Assembly (NCBI GenBank): GCA_022432975.1
Contig: CM039503.1
Location: forward strand, 46,098,079 to 46,162,078
Direction: 5' to 3'
DNA length: 64,000 nucleotides
Origin: Begonia masoniana
Taxonomy: Eukaryota > Streptophyta > Magnoliopsida > Cucurbitales > Begoniaceae
Shown: in pieces, positions 22,207 to 33,171 of the stretch
How the letters are laid out: the number at the start of each line of letters is the position of its first letter
Numbering within the stretch: the stretch's first letter is position 1
The notes under the pieces: generated by a model
Database searches by the model: none
Seen by the model: the letters and a program-made list of their open reading frames with translations, nothing else
What the model was told of the DNA's origin: nothing
Position numbers and translations under genes: made by a program

Positions 22207-23064
22207 CAAGACCCGGCGAATCCGACTAGCCATCCAACTCAAAAGAATCTGTCAAATACACGACGGATCTCGGGTCTCCATTTGCTCTCAAGTGAGAAGC
22301 TGAACCTGAGATGCTCCACGATCTTCCAAATCAATGTCCTGTATGACAGATTTTTGTTACGTGTTCGCCCGATCTCTTTTATGTGACCTAAATCATGTAC
22401 CTCAGGTCGAACATTGTGCCGCTGTAGAGCTTCTCCAAGACATAGAGATCCATCTAGCTCACGAGATCTCTATGGTCCATCCCTCGTAGCAGGGTGTGGC
22501 TGATCAGGTTGTGGAATAACCCGAGCTTTTATGTTCAAGTCCTTTGATTTTGGTTTCACGAAGGCTACAATGTCCGAATTGCGGTGAATTTTCCTAAGAA
22601 ACTGCAGTCTATCTGCTGATCTGGAAAAATCACGCTCTCGAGAAGCGGATAGTATATGACCGCGTCTTCTGCGGCAAATTCAAGCAATTCGTTCACATCA
22701 CCTGCACCTATGATAATATCTGTACTGAATAGATACGTCTTCAAGCACCCCTCCCTCCGATAGTGGTCAAGTTCGTGTAAATAAACTAACAATTTTGTCA
22801 CAACTATCTCATTGATCTCCAAAGACTCCAACCGCTGAAATAGTCTTTTCATAAATAATCGAACGGATTGACATATCTTGCTCGAACTGCTATCGACACC
22901 CCTGGTTTCAAAATTCCATCGACAAATAACAAGACGGCAGTCGCGGACACTTTGATCTGAAGCACCTTGTGACGAAGGTACCCAATTTGATAGGCCAGCT
23001 TGTGTCTGGGGGCAAGGAAGGGAGGGGAGCCTTTCGTTTCAAAAAATTTTGGGGGCCATTTCAA
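22207..23064 (-). pseudogene. Decayed plant transposon ORF (minus)
   Basis: Read on the minus strand from an ATG-like start near 23059 (MAPK..F). Pieces in several frames include KLAYQIGYLRHKVLQIKVSA and, near 22500, HNLISHTLLRGMDHRDLVS followed by MDLYVLEKLYSG. The last two resemble the env-like ORF of the copia element here (KDLNIRARVL, then ILPRDGHHDHISGIDLFILS near 60390-60500) and the family annotated as putative plant transposon protein. Many stops and frameshifts. The exact family is uncertain. Confidence 0.45.
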
Positions 23065-23229
23065 AGATTAGTGGTCGGGTATTAGGAGGCTCGGGTTTCA
23101 GATTTTCGATAGTGGAGGCCTCGGGTTTGGGTTCTCGATGAAAAGGCTTCGAATTTGGGGGCGAGGGCTGAGATTTGAGGATTTTCGACGACAAAAATTA
23201 GGATTCGACGATGTTTCTCTCGATTTCAG

Positions 23230-23760
23230 ACGAAGGAAAGTGCACAGGGGACCAATGTTATGTATACTAACGGAGGATCAGCCCCCTGTTTAAGGGAGAA
23301 CCCCCATGTTATCAACCCTAGGGCTAAACACGAGAGACCGTATCTTGATGTGAAGGCCCCCTCGTGTTCAACACACTGGGGCCGTGTTCTAAAGCAGGAC
23401 CCCCATTTTAAAATTGCTCTGTAACACGGGGGGCTGAGCTAAAATGAACGACCCCCCGTGTTGTTTCCACGTGTGCACGTGCACGGTGGTTCTACACCCC
23501 TGCGTCGACCCTCGAGTAGAACAGGAGGCCATTCTTTTTAAATCGGTCCTCCATTCTACACGTGTGATGGACGTGGAATTAGACCCAAGACAAAACGGGA
23601 GGTCATGCTTGGAGAACGGTCGCCCATTCTCTTTGTAAAATACGAAATAAGAAACTATCAGACGTCCGTCAGGATTTAAATTATTAGGTTTTTAATAGTT
23701 CGAAGTTTGTTTTATTAAGGTTAATACTTTAAAGATTTTTAAAAAAAAATCTATATTTTG
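23230..23760 (-). repeat. MULE-like terminal region with degenerate GGGGG-word repeats
   Basis: Minus-strand words such as AACACGGGGGGTCGTT, AAATGGGGGTCCTGC and AACATGGGGGTTCTCC recur every 30-60 bases. The outer 120 bases (23640-23760) resemble the left end of MULE copy 2 near 33220-33300 (shared AAAAACCTAAYAA and a following GACSGWC). It probably belongs to the same element as the ORF at 22207-23064. Family assignment is inferred. Confidence 0.4.
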
Positions 23761-24937
23761 AAGTACAAAATGATTTTTAGCTTAGGATAAAAATATAAAA
23801 TAAACAACTTATTTTCATAGTGTTTTTTATTATCTTAATCTTTTAGTTAAAAAAAATTAATGAAATAACACTTTGATAAATTTATATTTTTATTAAGGTA
23901 ATTATCAAAAAAAAAAAAATCTTAAATGATGAAGTCAGTGACAAAAGAAACGTCAAACTATATTAGTTAACAAAATAAACCTTAAAGTATCATTTGTTAA
24001 CAATTCAACCGTTTACCGTCGTCTGCACTTGAAATGAGTACAAAACATACTCGAGAACAATTGACATCGGCCTTATACGGTAGACACTTGAAACCGGTGT
24101 AAACCCTATAATTTACAAGCTTTTCTACAACCTTTCAGAAGAAACCCAGCAAACAGACCGATTGCTTTCCTTCCTTCTTTACAGTACTTTAATGGAGGTT
24201 TGAAGCTGCAGAGAACAAATCTTCCATTTAATCTACGTACCAAGACATTATTTCTGCTGACTATTTTTGCCCAACACAGCTTCAAGTCTACTCTAACAGA
24301 GCTTTGAATTGTCAAGAAAAACAATGAATTAAATAAACAAAAATGTTCTTTTATCCAAAAAATTTGGTGTCAGAAGGAAAGAGCCGACTAGCTTGCACTG
24401 GAGGAGATTACAAGTAAACTTTGAAGATCTCCAATCGAATATTACGTGTGTGCGCAAGTGGAAAGAAAAGAAAAACTACACTCTTGTTAATACCTCCTTT
24501 TCATAGATTCGCAGTCACCCTGCATCAGCGTCCGGATCTGTCTTGGACATGTTAATAATGGCGCCCATGTTATTAGTCTTTGAGAAGTAGGACCGTGCCA
24601 CCCTGCATTGCCTCAGCAGATGTGAAATCCCACATTTGATTCGGAATTCAACCCTTAAGTACAATATAAAGGATTAATTTTCTGCTATAAATATAATTAA
24701 CTGCTGTCATAAGTTACGAAAATATGGCAACCGAAGGGTTTTTTAATAGATGGGGCTAAAATTTAGTATAAATATCCAATTATTCTCCCTTTCCACAATT
24801 TTGTTATCTGTTGGAAGGGGACAACGGCTGTCAAGGAAATTTTTTGTGGCCCAAAAGGATCTTGAATCAGCTATGTCAAACCAAGAAAAAATTGTTCAAG
24901 AAGAGTATGCAGGATCAGATATGAAAAATGTAAAAAT
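23761..24937. other. Non-coding, nothing recognised
   Basis: AT-rich DNA. Short frames at 24106-24324 (-) and 24750-24992 (+) have no recognisable motif. Two TATA-like words (ATAAATATAATT, TATAAATATC) occur near 24690-24770. I cannot assign a gene. Confidence 0.4.
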
Positions 24938-26222
24938 TGTGACGACACCCCGACCCGATCGGGGGCCGGCGAGCCACACTCCGGACATTTAAAACTTGAC
25001 ATTTTTTTTTTTGAACTTTTTTAAAAATCTAAAACATTTAAAATAGAGAACATAAAATGAGAAACATAAACTGGAAATTATACAGCGGAAGACTTAATGA
25101 AATGAGAAACATAAAATATGAGACATACTGTGGAGGGCTACAGGGGATGACATAAAGTAGAACACATAAGGTGGAAGACATGAAGTGGATGACAGGGGCG
25201 GATGACAGGGGCAGATGACAAGGGGCGAATGACATAAGTGAAGAGGTAAAGTGGAAGACATGAAGTGGACTACAGGCAGAAGTGGACTACTACAGACAGA
25301 AGTGAACTACAGGCAGAGTGAACTATACAGGCAGAAGTGGACTACAGCTACAGGCAGAAGTGGTCAATAGGCAGAAGTGAACTACATGCAGAAGTGGACT
25401 ATAGGCAGAAGTGAACTACAGGCAGAAGTGGTCGATAGGCAGAAGTGGACTATAGGCAGAAGTGAACTACAGGCAAAAGTGGACTACAGGCAGAAGAGTG
25501 AACTACAGGCAGAAGAGTGGACTACATTAACATGAAGACATATGAACAAGGAGCATAAAAAAAATAGACGGCATAAAACCTTCAAACCCCAAAGCCCGAT
25601 TCAAAACATAATTTTAAACGTGTTAGAGAACACGACAGAAGTTTAAGAAATCAAACTACTCATGCACAACCTAAAAGAGAAAATCCCAAGCAGTTGCAGA
25701 ATCTGGACATACACTTCAAAAATTCACCAGGCAGGGGTTTTAAACATAAACCAATTTTTATACATCGTTTAAGATTTCAAAAAAACTGTACAGGACCGCA
25801 CAATACCTTTCAAAAATACATTTTTCACAAGAATAACCTTTGTCTGATTGCAGCAACCAATCCCCGTGAGCTCGATCCGCCAACTACCTCAACTCATCAA
25901 CTTGAGGCACAAAGTCCTCATCTGGAGAATCCGTATCTACAACAGGGAGTTCAACTGTGAGCCCAGAGCTCAATAAGAATATGAAATGCGAAGTGATGCA
26001 TATATTGTGCATGAACATTTTCAAATACATGAACATTACATTACATTACGTTTCACTGGACAGGAAGGTATAAGTGGGAGGAAGAGCTGGCGCAACAGGA
26101 GTACATGCCACAACAGGACATAACAGGAGTACATGACAGGATGTCAGTCCTCGTCCACACTTAACCATACATTACATTAAAGGTTTTATCTTTCTTACCT
26201 TCAAATCTGGTGCTGAAAACAT
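24938..26222 (-). mobile_element. LTR F (minus), with 17-bp repeats
   Basis: The plus-strand left end TGACGACACCCCGACC fits a minus LTR ending GGGGTGTCGTCA. The CAGCGGAAGACTTAA box at 25083 matches the 3' box of other LTRs. A last-exon-like acidic frame lies on the minus strand at 25936-25884 after a TGTAG acceptor. The right boundary with the gag fragment is not sharp (about 26220-26290), and the 5' part of the LTR is unclear. Confidence 0.55.
25240..25530 (+). repeat. GGCAGAAGTGGACTACA minisatellite in LTR F
   Basis: About fifteen variants of GGCAGAAGTG(G/A)ACTACA with irregular spacing, lying 3' of the acidic frame as the arrays in E and E2 do. Confidence 0.85.
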
Positions 26223-26882
26223 TTACAGGGTTTTCCAGAAAACGTGTATGCATGAACAGGTATGATGCTTAAACTCCATCGCAGTCTTTACTCCTCTAAA
26301 CAAGCCTGGTTTTAGTCCATGAACAAATTGGTGGATCTTGTCTTCCTCATCATCCACCAGACGGGGTGCAAACCTGGACAAGGCCTCAAACTTACATATA
26401 TAATCGGCCACTGAACCGGTTTGACGCAGTTGCATAAATTCCATCTTCTTGCTAGTCCGAACAGCTTGGCTGAAGTACTTGTCATAGAAGGCAGTCTTAA
26501 ACATTTCTCAAGTCATAGCTCATGTATTCACGGTGCTCTGGATCGAGTCCCACTAATGCCTCGCATCCAGTTCCATGTGGAAAGCAGCACACGTGACCCT
26601 ATCTCCTTCATCCACCTTTGCATACTTGAACATGTCCTCCATCTTTCGGACCCATTCCTCAGTATAAACAGGATCCGAAACTTGACCATTAAACGTCGGG
26701 GGTCGAAGTCGATGGAAACGCTCGTCACCATGATCTCGAGCTGCATTAGTGCTAGAATTTCCTTGTTCCTCCCTAGTGGCTACAAGTTGCTCGATCTGTC
26801 GGGATTGGCGAATGACCAACTCTGTTAGTTGGGCGATAGTATTGCTATCCACATTGTCATCTCTCTGTTGGCCTCTTACCAT
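26223..26882 (-). pseudogene. gag: gag fragment of a chromovirus (minus)
   Basis: Starts MVRGQQRDDN at 26882 on the minus strand. Shared gag stretches with element D: EEWVRKMEDMFKYA, FHMELDARH, FKTAFYDKYFS, ADYICKFEALSRFAPRLV. Stops near 26550-26500 fall at expected Trp codons (TGG to TAG or TGA) and one other codon. It ends abruptly after GVKTAMEFKHH, joined to LTR-like DNA, so the rest of gag and all of pol are deleted. Confidence 0.85.
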
Positions 26883-27030
26883 CTTGGAATTCCTAAACAA
26901 TTAGTCATAAACACATCTTAACTTAAGGACATTGCTGAAATCATAAACACTTACAATTGTTGAAGTGTGCTCATGTGACGGTCTGTGCTGGAAGGCTGTC
27001 TATAGAATCGATTTTAGAACACGATTTTAC

Positions 27031-27046
27031 TTTGATACCATAATTG
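27031..27046 (-). other. Primer binding site of the minus gag fragment
   Basis: The minus strand reads TATGGTATCAAAGTAAAA directly after an LTR end (GGGGGCGTGACA at 27049). This is the expected order LTR, primer site, gag on the minus strand. Confidence 0.7.
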
Positions 27047-27048
27047 TC

Positions 27049-27284
27049 ACGCCCCCAATAGGGACGAGACCGATTCATAACCTTCTTGGATCATTTATAC
27101 TAAGATTACCCTCTGTACATATTTTTTTTAACAAAACAAAACAGTACTCAAGACATGGTCATGTCCGAACAAATCTGAACTCTTCGAAAAATCAACTTCT
27201 ACAAAAGGGCTGTCGACATAAACAGTCACAGAGTCGAGCGACTAAACTCAGACATTGTTTTCATAACACGATCGGGCAGAAGGG
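27049..27284 (-). mobile_element. LTR 3' end, K family (minus), truncated
   Basis: It ends GGGGGCGTGACA on the minus strand next to the primer site. It shares CGCTCGACTCTGTGA with the end of LTR K near 46742. It stops at 27284, where a plus-strand LTR segment begins. Confidence 0.65.
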
Positions 27285-28460
27285 CTCCTTACTAGATGTA
27301 TGACCTGTTCAGTAGAATGATGAACTAAAAGTATCTCTACTCATGCATCACGAATGTTTCTCAAGCACATGAAAATGTTTTAACTGCATGATTTCTCTCA
27401 TGAATATAAATGAATATGAAACCTATGCAACATGGATTATGAGGGGGTTGAGGGCGGTTTGACGTATGTGACTGTCCAAAAGAGGGACCAAGAATACGAC
27501 CCACAAGGGACTATGTACACTTTCACTGTCGAACCCCCTTTACCAGCACAAATCCTCTCTTAATCCATACAATGTAAATGATGAATACGAATGATGAATA
27601 TAAACGATGAATATGAATTTGAATATGAACAAGAACGAGAAAAGATTCATGAGCATGTGTTTCTTTAAACTGTGCATTCATGCATATGTATTAGCATTGC
27701 ATTCCTTACCAAGTATTAGACTTATAGTTTAAACCTTATGATGTAGGTGAAGAATTAACAGGTGAGGATTCCAAATTCAATGAGGAAGTCTAAGGCTGGT
27801 TGCTGGATGTGCTCAGAGTGACAGTGCGTGGCTGGAAGAGGCGATTATGACCCGTGGATACTGCCCATGTGATGTTAGTAAGAATTACGAATACTGAGGT
27901 TAAAGTAGGATGAGTTTTCTCTTGTCATTAGATACTAGAATATGATTGATACAATTTCTAAGTAGGTTGAGATTTCTCTTAAGAGCGTTATATTTTCAGA
28001 TACTACCTGTTTTAGCTCCTGAGCTCGAGAATGATTTTGAGAATTTATATATATGTGATGGTCCGTTTTAATGAAGTCTTCCGCTAGGTATACTCAGATT
28101 GAGTCTATGTTTAAGTCAGAGCAGGAGTAGTTTAAACTTTGTCATTTTGTGATCGGATGATGTGAGTAAGGATGAGTAATCGGATGATGTGAGTAGCGTT
28201 GTTTTGATCGGATAAGTAAATCATCCGGCAAAAGATATACCACTCAGAAGTTAGAACACTTTCTGCCATATAGCAGTTTTGCGAGCAGATTTATACAACC
28301 AGATTGTTTCTTGCATATCTTTTAAACCTCTGCGATTTTTGCATTGATATTTTAAGGGTGTCTTGTTCACACATTGAGTAAGATTCTCTTAAAGTTTCAG
28401 CTCATTTGGACTTAGTTTGAAGAAGATATACTGTCTAGAATTTGAAGTATTCTCGGGTAA
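27285..28460 (+). mobile_element. LTR G fragment, K family (plus)
   Basis: Matches LTR K from 42718: both read TAGATGTATGAYCTGTTCA and continue in parallel. Branch-like CTTACCAAG, last acceptor AG 27745-27746, acidic frame 27747-27793, and the box AAGTCTTCCGCTA near 28078. It lacks the 5' part. Right boundary approximate. Confidence 0.7.
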
Positions 28461-28940
28461 AAACGGTTTACGAAACCTGTTTTATGTTTTGTTTTGATGC
28501 TTGCCTTTTGTCTATAGGTTGAAGCACGTCACAATCCCTCAAGAAATTTGTTCATCTCTCAAAAGGGATTCTTTTGAACTAGGAATCAACTCTTCGAAGT
28601 GGAGAAATAAAGAGATCAAAGAGGTAAGAATTCATATTCTAAGTACTCTATAAGGGTGAAGAAAATTGTGTCATGAAATTATATGTGGATTTCATGAGTT
28701 GCATGTTGATAATCATTGACTATGTTAGATTGATTAGATTTAAAATTATTGAAAGAATGATGATATTGATATGGTGCGATGAAAAAGAAATTTTAACTAT
28801 AGTATTGTTAAACTAAGTTATGTGTTGAATGAATTAAGTAGAGAAGCTTCACCCTTGGTTGTGTTAATATCCATTGTTGATATTAATTTGGTTGAAGTTT
28901 GTTGATTGGGTTAGTAGAATGTTTAATTGATAATGGTTCA
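28461..28940 (+). other. LTR-like leader fragment, non-coding
   Basis: Contains an acceptor-like TTGTCTATAG near 28517 and a donor GAG|GTAAGAATT near 28626, spaced like a long middle exon of the LTR leader. No LTR start is seen. Weak. Confidence 0.3.
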
Positions 28941-29005
28941 ATATACATACATACATACGTACATACGTACAGACGTACAGACGTACAGACACGCACGCGC
29001 GCGCG

Positions 29006-29036
<31 letters not shown>

Positions 29037-29340
29037 ATACATATATATGTATGTACATATGTACGTACATGTACATAGATAGATACATACATAGATGTAC
29101 ATATATATACATACATATATGTACATATATATGGATGTACATACATGTACATACATACATATATGTACGTACATACATGTACGTACATATGTACATACAT
29201 ATATGTACGTACATATGTACATACATGTACATAGATGTACGTACATATGTACATACATGTACATAGATACATATATGTACGTACATATGTACATACATGT
29301 ACATAGATAGATACATACATAGATGTACATATGTATGGAT
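28941..29340 (+). repeat. Compound (ACAT)n/(CG)n/(CA)n/(GTAC) microsatellite
   Basis: A 400-base tract made almost wholly of alternating purine-pyrimidine words: ACAT, ACGT, ACAG, a (CG)n run at about 28994-29012, a (CA)n run, then mixed TACATATGTACGTACA. The open frames across it in every direction are artefacts. Confidence 0.97.
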
Positions 29341-29502
29341 GTATAAGTTGGAAAGCATTCATGGAATATAATGCTTGATTTTGTTTTAAGATGTAGTGAA
29401 ATGTCTATTTTGAGAATTTTTGTCATAAATATAATTTGAGGTGAATTTTGGAGTGGAAAACATAATGAAATCGTGAGAAAAAATTCTCGGGAATGATCAT
29501 CT

Positions 29503-32105
29503 TGTAACGACCCACCAGGCTCCCCCAATGGGCCGTGTAGTCCGGCCCGCTAGCCATCCGACACTGTCACGTGGTTTCCCTCATGCCGTCCCACGTGTAC
29601 TCACGGTCTTCCCCCACCACCTGGTAAATGGGGGTTTTTGCCTTTTCTGGGATTAGAACTCTGGCCCCCAGGTCTACATAACCAAGGGTTCACCATCCCA
29701 GGTACCACTTAAGCTACTGTAACGACCCACCAGGCTCTCCTAATGGGCCGTGCAGTCCGGCCCGCTAGCCATCCGACACTGCCACGTGGTTTCCCTCAAG
29801 CATAGCTCAAGTGGTACTTAGGATGGTGAACCCTTGGTTATGTAGACCTGGGGGGCCAGGATTCTAATACTAGGGAAGGCAAAAACCCCCATTTACCAGG
29901 TGGTGGGAGAAGACCATGAGTACACGTGGGACGGCCTGAGGGAAACCACGTGGCAGCGTCGGATGGCTAGTGTAACGCCTCAATTTAAAAATCCCCAATT
30001 TAAAACTCTAATTTTGAAAACCCTAGAATTTTTCCCAAATTGATTCTTGAAATCGAGCGTTAAATCGAAAATTTAAAATTTAAAACATATTAATTGAAAA
30101 CTTAATTAATACGGAAGCTTTGAACTCTTGAAACCAACACATAATTAAAACAATAAATAAAACTTTACTTAATGATAAAAATTTCATTATAATTTTCAAA
30201 GTCTTAAATTAAAACAACGCATTAAATATCTTTTGAAAAAGTAAAGCATACTAATTTAAATCACTTTCTTCGAAATTCACAATATTATCTTTATCTGTAT
30301 GCTCGCTTTCCACTGGAGGATTCTCAATTGCAGCAATTTCTTCCTCAGACAAAAACTCACCTACATCACAAGTTTAAAACAAAAAGGTGAGAAAAACTCA
30401 GTAAGTAGAAATACGTGCAAAACTTTTACTTTTACTTTTACTTTTACCGAATCCTATTAAGACTTAGCCATCTCATTGTCGTTCAGGTATCGTCATCTTT
30501 TACTTTTAATTTTAACGATCAAGCTCACCATCTCACTGTCGTTCAGGCTTTTGCTATCACATGAAAACATATGCTCAAGCTCACCATCTCACTGTCGTTC
30601 AGACTTTTGCTATCGCATTTTCTTTTACTTTTTCATACACATGCAAATAACCTATCCATTTTATCTTTTAAACTATTCTATATCGATATTCTAACATACG
30701 TGCTCAATCATTGAAAACGTGTGATTGAAAAATAAAATAATATAAATATCTTGTGATGTAGGGCCGTAGCCAAAACTTGTATTTACACTTACTTGGATTC
30801 CGAGCAATTTATTATTTATCGGGGTAGTCCAAAATTTCCAGAATAATATTCTGCTCAAAATAAAATCTTTGATATTAATATCCTACTTAATAAATCCAAT
30901 TTCAAAGTAATTTGAGCAGAATTTACTTACGTTATAAACTTAGGTCGGTTCGGATCGTTTTGGGTCTAATCGAACGGCTTCTAAATTTATCCTGCCCAAA
31001 CCGAATATCAATATTAAATTCTCACTTGAATTATTCCAACTTTAAAAAGATTTGGGCAGAAATTTCTTACCGGTTAAATTTTCGATCGGTTCGGTTAGAA
31101 TCGGGTCGAAAATCGGGTCGGGTCGGGTTCTGGTCAACTGGGCCGGTTCTGGTCTAGTTGACTTAAGTGAATCGGTTCGGTTCACTAGCTGGTTCAAGTT
31201 CAGACTGGGCTGAACCAGTTCTTGTTGGATTGCTGGGTTTGGTTCGGTTCTATTCGCTGGACCGGTTCAGACTTTTAAAACCAATCCTTCTCCTTCTTCT
31301 TCCTCGTCGCGATTTCTGCAGAGTGAGAGGGAGAATGAGAACAGAGAGTGAGGGAGAGAAGCCGAGAGTGATCGGCGAGGGACAGAGGGGAAAACAGAGA
31401 GTGAGAAAAGGCTTACTCCGAAGGGTCGTCGACGGAGGCCGAGAGATCATCGGAGCTCGGCGGCCAGAGGGAAGGACTTCGTCGGAGCTCTTGCTTCGGT
31501 GGTCGGAGTTGCGAGATCCGAGGTAAGTTTTTCGATTGAAAACTCGAGAAGGAGAGGAGAGCTTCGGTGTGAGTTTCCTCCTCCACCGAAAGCCTCAATT
31601 TATAGAAGGGGGGTTCACCCCGCGCCTCTCCAAGAAATTCGATTTTGATCGGATTTTCCGAGCTGCAGAATAATCAGCTCAGATTTTTCTGCGGTTTCCT
31701 TTTTATCACCATTCGAACTTGGTCACCTTACCAGACCAAGTTCATGCCGGATTTATTGCTGAGAATCAGCCATCCGATTCCCAAATTGGATTCTCAGATT
31801 GATTGTTAGGTAAATGCCGAATTTTCAGAGGAGGGTGAATTTGAACACTTCACCTTGAAGGGTCCAGATTCATTCTGGATTTTATTATTTCTAGTATCGT
31901 CTAATTTTAGGAAAGATATCAATTTTGATCTAATTTTTGGATTGAGCTATAATTGGGGAGATTTGCCCTAATTGGTTGCTAATTAGGGTTTGATAATAAT
32001 AAATTGGGGACCCTAATTAAGTTTGATTTGGAAAAAATTATTGATGTGTTACAGCTAGCGGGCCGGACTGCACGGCCCATCGGGGGAGCCTAGTGGGTCG
32101 TTACA
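29503..32105. mobile_element. Inverted SINE-like cluster, holding LTR H
   Basis: Three copies of one short element: minus copy 29503-29717, truncated minus copy 29718-29798, plus copy 29799-29970 continued at 32054-32105. Copies carry an A-box-like TAGCTCAAGTGG (29803) and a weak B-box-like AGTTCTAATCCC (minus, near 29648-29662), suggesting a tRNA-derived SINE. The cluster begins TGTAACGACCCACC and ends GGGTCGTTACA, with CATCT on both sides (29498-29502 and 32106-32110). The LTR-like ends leave open a TRIM-like origin. Confidence 0.5.
29971..32053 (-). mobile_element. Solo LTR H, 2.1 kb, minus orientation
   Basis: Plus-strand ends TGTAACGCCTC and GTGTTACA. Target duplication GCTAG at 29966-29970 and 32054-32058 splits the plus SINE-like copy. 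Minus-strand signals: donor GTAAGT at about 30792, hairpin GGCTACGGCCC at 30771-30761, last acceptor at 30362-30361, and a long acidic frame 30360-30251 (starts GEFLSEEE, 36 residues). GGTTCGG/GGTCGGG words fill 31060-31270. Confidence 0.85.
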
Positions 32106-32144
32106 CATCTAGTGTTCAAGGCGAACATCTGGAAGAGTAAAAAT

Positions 32145-32345
32145 GAGAAAAATGTCTCGGGAGCTAGCTTTCGGAGTCCAAGATAGACGTGCAGAGCAGT
32201 AAGAAAAGTTTAAAAAATGTCTTGGGAGCTGACTTTTAGAGTCTAAGGCGGACGTCCAAAGCAATAAGAAAAGGAAAAAAGAAATATCTTGAAGTGAGAT
32301 TTGGGTGTCCAAGGCAGACGCCCAGCAGAGGACTTTGGTTCGAGT
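32145..32345 (+). repeat. 67-bp tandem repeat, about 2.7 copies
   Basis: AATGTCTYGGGAGCT recurs at about 32149 and 32216, followed by GTCYAAGRYRGACGTSCA. It lies right of the SINE-like cluster and is possibly part of the LTR into which the cluster inserted. Confidence 0.75.
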
Positions 32346-33171
32346 AGAAGGACTGACGCATGCAGTCATAGAGAAGGCTTTTAGACAAAAATAAATAAAA
32401 ACATGTTTTGTAATTATTTAAGTATTGGGTTTCCGTAAAATTTTGGACATGATTAGAGAATATCTAGATAGTTGTATGGTTATCATTCATACATTATTTT
32501 ACTTGATAAATAACAAGATTTCATAATTCATATCACATGCATTGGTAATATGTATTATGCATTAAATATATGCATTGTTGGTGCTTAAATCATGATCCTG
32601 TTTACATGTACAACCATTATTACAAGAGGTATGATTGGTCGTATTCGAACCTAATATATCTTGTCAGCTATGTATTTTGTGACGTATGTAAAGCACAATA
32701 AATATAAGTGGAGTGACTGTGAGTCCTCTTTGAATTGTAAATATCTATTCCTCTAGAGATTTATGTTGAGATGTACATACATTATTGGGAACATCACCAA
32801 TAAAGTGTACATAAGTGTTTAGGGGCATATGATGATTTATAATCATGCATATTAGCATTCAAAAAATATTTTAATATGGTACTTAAATACAACATTATTC
32901 AAATAATATAGAACATACATTCATTGATTCATATCATAGCATGAGTGTGTGTGTGAAAAATGTATTTCATATACAATGAATATCAATGGGTATAAAATGG
33001 GAAGTTTAGTGGATTTTGTTAGATGTTTTGGAGTTAATGATAGATGACGTGCGAGTCAATGAATTATAACATTTACGTAATGATCTTTAATATCACGTGT
33101 GTAAGCATATTTACATATGAACTGTACATTTCTTATACATACACAAATGAGATAATATAATTTGGGATTAA
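32346..33171. other. Non-coding, nothing recognised
   Basis: AT-rich. TGTGACGTATGTAAAG and GTGACTGTGAGTCC near 32670-32730 faintly recall LTRs G and K (GGCGTATGTCACTGTCC). No coding region. Confidence 0.35.

Noticed and set aside
22024..22386. Open frames across the gap
   Set aside because: They run through N bases and have no meaning.
28864..29528. Several open frames of Tyr, Met, Cys, Thr and Ile repeats
   Set aside because: They are translations of the ACAT/GTAC microsatellite.
29799..29870. tRNA gene
   Set aside because: A-box and weak B-box words are present but no cloverleaf can be drawn; it fits a SINE-like element better.
31167..31526. 119-codon plus-strand frame in LTR H
   Set aside because: Antisense to the LTR, in GGTTCGG repeats and GA-rich leader sequence; no domain.
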